The translations under genes were made by a program, and so were the position numbers. A stretch of 10,391 bases of DNA from Pseudomonadota bacterium (GTDB lineage: Bacteria > Pseudomonadota > Gammaproteobacteria > Burkholderiales > Ferrovaceae), in the NCBI GenBank assembly GCA_021828575.1, contig JAJZEL010000253.1, forward strand, positions 1 through 10,391. The letters run 5' to 3'. Shown here one piece after another: positions 6,112 to 10,391 of this stretch. The notes beneath the pieces are model-generated. The model saw nothing but the letters and a program-made list of their open reading frames with translations. It searched no databases and had not been told where the DNA came from. Each line of letters opens with the position of its first letter. Positions within the stretch are counted from its first letter, which is position 1.

Positions 6112-7568
6112 GTCGATGGATACTGCCGCTGATGGCGGCCTTTTTACTTTCATTTCAAGTCCTGGCGGCTGATCCGGAAGTCCCCCCTGCCACAAACGGA
6201 CAAACTGGCACAACACCTGCCACAACCGTTGCCCCCCCAGCAACGGTCGCCGCTCCGTCCACCCCTGCCCCCGCTTCCCCAACCCCACCGGTCGCTGCTC
6301 CGGCCCCACCTTCTTCTGCCAGGACTGCTGAAGAAACAGCCTACCCGGTGGTGGACAGAATTGCAGCCGTGGTCAACACCAAAATCATCACATTGAACGA
6401 ACTCAACGAACGGGCAGACCTCATTTCGCGCCAGCTGTCCCGGCAAGGCATTCCCCTTCCCAATCGCAACATACTGATGCATCAGGTTCTGGAAAGGATG
6501 ATTCTGGATTCCATTGAAATGCAATATGCACAGGATGAAGGTATCACGGTCGACGATGCCCAACTGGACATGGCCATTGAAAGGGTGGCACAGCAAAATA
6601 AGCTCTCACTGAGTGCATTCCGGGCAGAAGTGGAAAAGGATGGCGTCACATGGAACCACTTCCGGGAAGACATCCGTTCAGAAATCGTGATGGCTCGCCT
6701 GAGGGAGCGCGAAGTGGACAGCCGCGTATCCGTGACGGACAACGAGGTGGACGCGCAACTACAGGAAGAAAAAGCCCTGGGCAGTTCGGCCCAGGACGAG
6801 TTTGCCCTGGCCCATATTCTGGTGGCAGTCCCGGATGGTGCCACTGAAAGCGTGATTGACGAGCGCCACAAAAAAATCCAGGCAGCACTGGACCAACTCA
6901 ACCGCGGCGCCGACTTTGCCCAGGTGGCCGCCATGTATTCCGAAGCTCCTGATGCCTTGAAGGGAGGCAATCTGGGCTGGCGTTCCGCCGCACGCCTGCC
7001 AAGCCTCTTTGCAGATGCCGTTGCTCACCTCAAACCTGGCGAATACAGCGATATTCTGAGAAGTCCCAATGGATTTCACATCATCAAACTCCTCAAGAAA
7101 CGCGGGGCAGGAGAGGCGGGCACTTCAACCCAGTATCATGTGCGTCAGATTCTGGTGAAAATATCCCCAGATGAAGGTTCTGGAGAAGCACAGAACAAAA
7201 TTGACACCATCAGCGCCCGACTGAAAGCAGGCGAAGATTTTGCCAAAGAGGCCACCATCAGTTCGGAAGACGAGAGCCGCAACCGGGGCGGTGATCTGGG
7301 CTGGATTTCAGAAGGTGCCACGCTTCCACAGTTTGAAAGTGTCGTCAAATCCCTGAAACCAGGTGAAATCAGCGCCCCGTTCCAGACCCCTCTGGGATGG
7401 CATATCGTGCAACTGGTGGAAGTTCGGGATGCCAGCAACAACGATGAAGGCAGACGCATGGCCGTTCGTCAGGCCCTGAAAGCCCGCAAGGCCGACAAGT
7501 CGTTTGACGAATGGGTTCGTCAGCTGAGGGGGCAGGCATATGTGGACAACCGGCTCGAAGAAAAATAA
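6108..7568 (+). CDS. surA: Periplasmic chaperone / peptidyl-prolyl isomerase SurA
   Basis: A periplasmic chaperone that escorts unfolded outer-membrane proteins, LptD among them, to the Bam complex. It has 486 residues against 428 in E. coli. A signal peptide ends near residue 20 (VLA|ADP). A Pro/Ala/Thr-rich segment follows (about 22-71, 15 prolines in 50 residues). The SurA N-domain begins at VVDRIAAVVN (81-90) and runs to about 225. Two parvulin domains follow: P1 about 230-331 (FALAHILV, GGNLGWR, SPNGFHIIKLL) and P2 about 341-440 (YHVRQILV, GGDLGWI, TPLGWHIVQL). A C-terminal helix containing FDEWVRQLRGQAYVD closes the chaperone core. The ATG overlaps the lptD stop as ATGA and has no strong Shine-Dalgarno, suggesting translational coupling. 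The whole length difference from E. coli is explained by the low-complexity N-terminal linker. Confidence 0.96.
   Translation: MSRWILPLMAAFLLSFQVLAADPEVPPATNGQTGTTPATTVAPPATVAAPSTPAPASPTPPVAAPAPPSSARTAEETAYPVVDRIAAVVNTKIITLNELNERADLISRQLSRQGIPLPNRNILMHQVLERMILDSIEMQYAQDEGITVDDAQLDMAIERVAQQNKLSLSAFRAEVEKDGVTWNHFREDIRSEIVMARLREREVDSRVSVTDNEVDAQLQEEKALGSSAQDEFALAHILVAVPDGATESVIDERHKKIQAALDQLNRGADFAQVAAMYSEAPDALKGGNLGWRSAARLPSLFADAVAHLKPGEYSDILRSPNGFHIIKLLKKRGAGEAGTSTQYHVRQILVKISPDEGSGEAQNKIDTISARLKAGEDFAKEATISSEDESRNRGGDLGWISEGATLPQFESVVKSLKPGEISAPFQTPLGWHIVQLVEVRDASNNDEGRRMAVRQALKARKADKSFDEWVRQLRGQAYVDNRLEEK
7526..7531 (+). promoter_or_regulatory. Ribosome binding site of pdxA inside the surA 3' end
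   Basis: GAGGGG lies 8 bases before the ATG at 7540, within the last codons of surA. It supports the 29-base overlap as genuine. Confidence 0.6.
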
Positions 7569-8562
7569 TCCAGTCATTGGAGTATCAGCAGGCGAGCCAG
7601 CCGGCATCGGGCCTGATCTTTGCCTCAAGATTGCGGCACAGCCCCATTCGGTCCGCCTGGTCGTGGCTGCGGACAAAAATCTTCTGAAAGAACGTGCAGA
7701 CCAGCTAGGTTGCCCCTTTGCTTTTGACGACTTTGACATCCGCCAACCGCACAATGTCCAGCCGGGAAAAGCCAGTATCTGGCACCACCCATTGGCCCAG
7801 CCCGTCCGGGCGGGCCACCTTGATCCGGCCAACAGCCCCTATGTTCTGACCTGCCTGGACAACCTGACCGATGCCTGCCAATCGGGTGTGCTCCAGGCAC
7901 TGGTAACGGCACCAGTCCAGAAAAGCATCATTGAAAAAGCGGGCATCCCCTTCACGGGCCACACGGAATACCTGGCCCACCGTCTGGGCGTTCCCAAGGT
8001 GGTCATGATGTTGGTGGGAAGAGATCTGCGTGTAGCTCTGGCCACAACCCACCTACCTTTGCGAGAGGTTCCCGAAGCCATCACCCTGGAGTCACTGGGT
8101 GCCACGCTGCACATTCTGAATGACGGTCTTCGGCAATATTTCCAATGCCCCCACCCTCGCATACTGGTGACGGGCCTCAACCCGCACGCAGGAGAATCAG
8201 GCCATCTGGGACGCGAAGAGATCGATGTCATCTTTCCGGCACTGGCCGCTGCCCGACGGCAGGGCATTGACGCTCGTGGCCCTTACCCTGCCGATACGCT
8301 GTTCATCCCAAAACACCTGGAAACGGCAGATTGCGTGCTGGCCATGTACCATGATCAGGGTCTGCCTGCCCTCAAAATGAACAGTTTTGGAGGCGGAGTC
8401 AATGTGACCCTTGGGCTGCCCATCATTCGCACGTCCGTGGACCACGGAACGGCCCTGGACCTTGCCGGCACAGGACGCCTGGACAGCGGCAGCATGGAAG
8501 CCGCCCTTGAACTGGCTCAACGAATGGCCTGCTCTTTTACCCATGCAGCACAGACCACGTAA
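7540..8562 (+). CDS. pdxA: 4-hydroxythreonine-4-phosphate dehydrogenase PdxA
   Basis: An NAD-dependent, metal-requiring cytoplasmic enzyme that oxidises 4-phosphohydroxy-L-threonine. The product decarboxylates to the substrate that PdxJ condenses into pyridoxine 5'-phosphate. It has 340 residues (E. coli 329). Seen: GEPAGIGPDL (18-27), VTAPVQKSII (122-131), FTGHTEYLAH (138-147), and the three metal-binding histidines H171 (ATTHLPLR), H216 (GLNPHAGE) and H271 (AMYHDQGLP). IIRTSVDHGTALDLAG (295-310) is the conserved C-terminal block. The ATG at 7540 lies inside surA, with a 29-base overlap, and has GAGGGG at 7526-7531. No later ATG precedes the conserved GEPAGIGPD segment, so this start is well supported. 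The order surA-pdxA-rsmA is the one known from E. coli and Pseudomonas. Confidence 0.96.
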   Translation: MWTTGSKKNNPVIGVSAGEPAGIGPDLCLKIAAQPHSVRLVVAADKNLLKERADQLGCPFAFDDFDIRQPHNVQPGKASIWHHPLAQPVRAGHLDPANSPYVLTCLDNLTDACQSGVLQALVTAPVQKSIIEKAGIPFTGHTEYLAHRLGVPKVVMMLVGRDLRVALATTHLPLREVPEAITLESLGATLHILNDGLRQYFQCPHPRILVTGLNPHAGESGHLGREEIDVIFPALAAARRQGIDARGPYPADTLFIPKHLETADCVLAMYHDQGLPALKMNSFGGGVNVTLGLPIIRTSVDHGTALDLAGTGRLDSGSMEAALELAQRMACSFTHAAQTT

Positions 8563-9304
8563 ACGGTTTGGCCAGCATTTTCTGGCCGATCACGGGATCA
8601 TCCAGACCCTGATCAATGCCATACGGCCAGGGTGTGGTGACGTTCTCGTGGAAATCGGCCCCGGACTGGGGGCCCTGACAAAACCACTGCTTGCCCTGGT
8701 GCCCCACCTGGAAGTCATTGAAATTGACCGTGACCTTGCCGAACAATGGCGCAGAAGCCCTCAATCCGGCCAGATCACCGTGCATGAACAGGACGTACTG
8801 GAATTCGATTTTTCCCTGCTCCCCGATCGCCTGCGCCTGGCAGGAAACCTGCCCTACAATATCTCGACCCCCCTGCTTTTCCATTTGGTGAGATTCGCAG
8901 ACCAGATTGTGGATGCTCATTTCATGCTGCAAAAGGAAGTGGTGGACCGCATGGTAGCCGCTCCAGGTACCCGTGATTATGGTCGCCTGTCCGTGATGCT
9001 CCAGTACCACTTCCACATGGAAGCCCTGTTTGATGTGCCACCCGAGGCTTTTGATCCGCCTCCCAAAGTGAATTCCAGCGTGGTACGCCTCACACCCAAA
9101 CGCCCGGTGGCGCCTGAAGCGAAACATCTGGAAACACTGGAAGCGTTGGTCACCCAAGCGTTCTCGCAACGTCGCAAGATGTTGCGCAGCTCACTCAGAC
9201 ATACGATCTCTCAGCAGGTATTTGAAGAATTGGGGATTGATGTCACTCGCCGTGCCGAATCGCTTTCCCTGGAAGAATTTGTGGCGTTGGCCAACGCCTG
9301 CTGA
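8543..9304 (+). CDS. rsmA: 16S rRNA dimethyladenosine transferase RsmA (KsgA)
   Basis: A SAM-dependent methyltransferase that dimethylates the two adjacent adenosines in the 3'-terminal helix of 16S rRNA, late in 30S assembly. It has 253 residues (E. coli 273). Seen: the N-terminal RKRFGQHFL (6-14), SAM motif I VEIGPGLGALT (36-46), the acidic end of strand 2 EIDRD (60-64), the catalytic motif NLPYNIS (102-108), FMLQKEVVDRM (127-137), and the C-terminal domain with PPPKVNSSVVRL and FSQRRKMLRSSL. The ATG at 8543 sits 20 bases inside pdxA and directly precedes the conserved basic start. A start at 8411 would add 44 residues read from the pdxA gene in another frame and was rejected. No good Shine-Dalgarno is seen, so coupled translation is likely. 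The E. coli neighbours apaG and apaH do not follow here. Confidence 0.95.
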   Translation: MQHRPRKRFGQHFLADHGIIQTLINAIRPGCGDVLVEIGPGLGALTKPLLALVPHLEVIEIDRDLAEQWRRSPQSGQITVHEQDVLEFDFSLLPDRLRLAGNLPYNISTPLLFHLVRFADQIVDAHFMLQKEVVDRMVAAPGTRDYGRLSVMLQYHFHMEALFDVPPEAFDPPPKVNSSVVRLTPKRPVAPEAKHLETLEALVTQAFSQRRKMLRSSLRHTISQQVFEELGIDVTRRAESLSLEEFVALANAC

Positions 9305-9306
9305 CA

Positions 9307-9870
9307 TCAGCTTGCCAGAAAATTCTTCAGCAGGTCGTGCCCATGTTCAGTCAGGATGGACTCGGGGTGAAACTGGACACCTTCCACTGGCAAAGTCTTG
9401 TGCCGCATCCCCATAATCTCGCCGTCCTCGGTCCAGGCCGTGACTTCAAGACAGTCCGGAAGACTTTCACGTTTGACAGCCAGGGAATGATACCGGGTGG
9501 CCCTGAATGGGCTGGGCAACCCGCGAAACACGCCCTGCCCCGCATGGAGTACCTCTGACACCTTGCCATGCATCAGGGTCTTGGCCAGGATCACTTCCCC
9601 GCCAAACGCTTCCCCGATGGCCTGATGACCCAGGCAAACTCCCAGAATAGGATAATGCCCCGCAAATTGCCGGATCAGCGGTACTGAAATTCCGGCTTCC
9701 CTGGGGCTGCACGGGCCAGGGGAGATCACGATGCACCGGGGAGACAGTGCGGGGATCTCCTCCAGGGTGACCTGGTCATTTCGCCTGACCACCACTTCCT
9801 CGCCCAATTCCCCGAAATACTGCACCAAGTTGTAGGTGAAGGAATCGTAATTGTCGATCATGAGTAGCAT
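9307..9870 (-). CDS. trpG: Class I glutamine amidotransferase subunit, anthranilate or aminodeoxychorismate synthase component II
   Basis: The glutaminase subunit that supplies ammonia to a chorismate-using partner, TrpE for anthranilate (tryptophan) or PabB for aminodeoxychorismate (folate). The protein is 187 residues, normal for the family. Seen: MIDNYDSFTYNLVQYF (4-19), the oxyanion region SPGPCSPREAG (50-60), the nucleophile C79 in GVCLGHQAIGEAFGG, RYHSLAV (126-132), and the rest of the triad H168 and E170 in VQFHPES. The ATG at 9870 is preferred; AAGGA lies 10 bases upstream. A reading to 9936 adds 22 unconserved residues. TrpG and PabA cannot be separated by sequence alone, and one protein often serves both. 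No trpE, trpD or pabB is in the window. It is oriented against rsmA, with two bases between the stops. Confidence 0.9.
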   Translation of the reverse strand: MLLMIDNYDSFTYNLVQYFGELGEEVVVRRNDQVTLEEIPALSPRCIVISPGPCSPREAGISVPLIRQFAGHYPILGVCLGHQAIGEAFGGEVILAKTLMHGKVSEVLHAGQGVFRGLPSPFRATRYHSLAVKRESLPDCLEVTAWTEDGEIMGMRHKTLPVEGVQFHPESILTEHGHDLLKNFLAS

Positions 9871-9975
9871 GGCGCGGCCATCCTTATGCTGCAAAACATG
9901 CATTGTCGCCCATATCTGCTCGGGTATAAACCGCACCTGGAATAGAGTTTCGAAAGATCAGTGAACAACAACCTA
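9871..9975 (-). promoter_or_regulatory. Intergenic region upstream of trpG
   Basis: This 105-base gap separates the LOG-family stop from the trpG start. Reading leftward it contains TTGTTC with a weak TCTATT 16 bases on, and an AT-rich TTTATA further in. No convincing hairpin plus T-run marks the end of the upstream gene, so trpG may have its own promoter, be read from the upstream gene, or both. Confidence 0.25.
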
Positions 9976-10391
9976 TCAGGCTGAAAAAAGCGCCGTTCCA
10001 TTGGCACGATGCCATTCCTGAATTCCTTCCCAGACATCGTGTGCGGTTTCGGCATACCAGTAGAGCTCCACATCCTCTTCGTCAATCATGCCGTTTTCAC
10101 GAAGAAAATCCACATCAAAGACCTTGCGCCAGTATTCCTCGCCCACCAGAATGACCGGCATGGGAGTCACTTTCCGGGTTTGTATCAGCGTCAAGGCCCC
10201 AAACAGTTCGTCCAGCGTCCCGAATCCACCTGGAAGCGCCACAATGGCAGCCGCACGCTTCATGAAATGCAATTTGCGCATGGCAAAGTAGTGAAACTGG
10301 AAACAGAGCCCCGGGGTCACGTAAGGATTGGGAAACTGCTCGTGAGGCAATGTGATGTTAAGGCCCACGGTTTTGGCCCCCACATCGAAAG
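9976..10391 (-). CDS. LOG-family (TIGR00730-type) Rossmann-fold nucleotide phosphoribohydrolase (partial, C-terminal part)
   Basis: Members of the LOG family hydrolyse nucleoside 5'-monophosphates; the plant and some bacterial enzymes release active cytokinins, and bacterial relatives act in nucleotide turnover. About 138 residues of the C-terminal part are present, and the coding frame continues past the right edge. The family signature LPGGFGTLDE is complete. Ahead of it lie GLNITLPHEQ, PNPYVTP and FHYFAMRKLHF, and after it ALTLIQT and MPVILVGEEYW, which resemble the larger bacterial LOG-like proteins rather than the short plant type. A GTG at 10383 could be mistaken for a start, but the conserved FDVGAKTVGLNI block runs through it, so the true start is outside the window. 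Substrate and physiological role cannot be told from this fragment. Confidence 0.88.
   Translation of the reverse strand, partial: FDVGAKTVGLNITLPHEQFPNPYVTPGLCFQFHYFAMRKLHFMKRAAAIVALPGGFGTLDELFGALTLIQTRKVTPMPVILVGEEYWRKVFDVDFLRENGMIDEEDVELYWYAETAHDVWEGIQEWHRANGTALFSA

Noticed and set aside
6482..6970. Ser-rich minus-strand open frame opposite surA
   Set aside because: Low-complexity reading of the SurA coding strand, with no independent support.
8411..8542. N-terminal extension of rsmA
   Set aside because: It is pdxA read in another frame; the conserved RsmA N-terminus begins right after the ATG at 8543.
8537..9169. 210-codon minus-strand open frame opposite rsmA
   Set aside because: A His/Gln-rich shadow of rsmA with no start context or domain.
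9871..9936. N-terminal extension of trpG, considered also as a possible Trp leader peptide
   Set aside because: It has one Trp only, no stop before trpG in that frame and no attenuator hairpins; the family starts at MIDNYDSF.
9948..9955. TTTCGAAA palindrome upstream of trpG as an operator
   Set aside because: Eight bases of simple symmetry is too short and too likely by chance to claim.
9979..9992. T-run (minus strand) near the end of the LOG-family gene as an intrinsic terminator
   Set aside because: The run is inside coding sequence and has no GC-rich stem before it.
1..10391. Mobile elements, CRISPR arrays, tRNA/rRNA genes, toxin-antitoxin or defence genes
   Set aside because: I read both strands and found none; nearly all of the window is accounted for by conserved housekeeping genes.

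Overview
The window is gene-dense chromosomal DNA from a Gram-negative proteobacterium. LptD, SurA, an AmgK/MurU pair and a ubiquinone hydroxylase together require an outer membrane, peptidoglycan recycling and aerobic-type quinone synthesis. The order amgK-murU-pepP-ubiH diverging from lptD-surA-pdxA-rsmA, together with the LptD and UbiH sequence style, suggests Betaproteobacteria or a neighbouring Gammaproteobacterium. I cannot name a genus from sequence alone. Codon use looks uniform across the window, and there is no tRNA, rRNA, insertion sequence, phage gene or CRISPR array.

Layout. Positions 1-3623 hold a leftward operon, transcribed in the order amgK, murU, pepP, ubiH; ubiH runs off the left edge. 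Each junction is a 4-base stop/start overlap (TTGA, ATGA, TTGA), and three of the four genes appear to start with TTG. Positions 3624-3708 are a short divergent promoter region with a perfect AATTGT-TT-ACAATT inverted repeat. Positions 3709-9304 hold a rightward operon, lptD, surA, pdxA, rsmA, with every junction overlapping (4, 29 and 20 bases). Two bases after the rsmA stop lies the stop of a leftward glutamine amidotransferase gene (trpG/pabA type, 9307-9870). A 105-base gap separates that from the 3' part of a leftward LOG-family gene, which runs off the right edge.

How the genes work together. AmgK and MurU turn recycled N-acetylmuramic acid into UDP-MurNAc, and PepP and UbiH are housekeeping passengers on the same transcript. 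LptD is the outer-membrane LPS translocon and SurA the periplasmic chaperone that delivers outer-membrane beta-barrels such as LptD. PdxA makes a pyridoxal phosphate precursor and RsmA matures 16S rRNA. The divergent layout places peptidoglycan salvage and outer-membrane assembly on either side of one small control region.

Assessment. This is a conserved housekeeping neighbourhood, and I found no sign of an undescribed system. The points worth a second look are small: an LptD with only two cysteines and two apparent loop insertions, a Pro/Ala/Thr-rich N-terminal extension on SurA, an Asn in place of a usual Asp in MurU, the run of TTG starts, the operator-like palindrome, and the nearly abutting convergent stops at rsmA/trpG.
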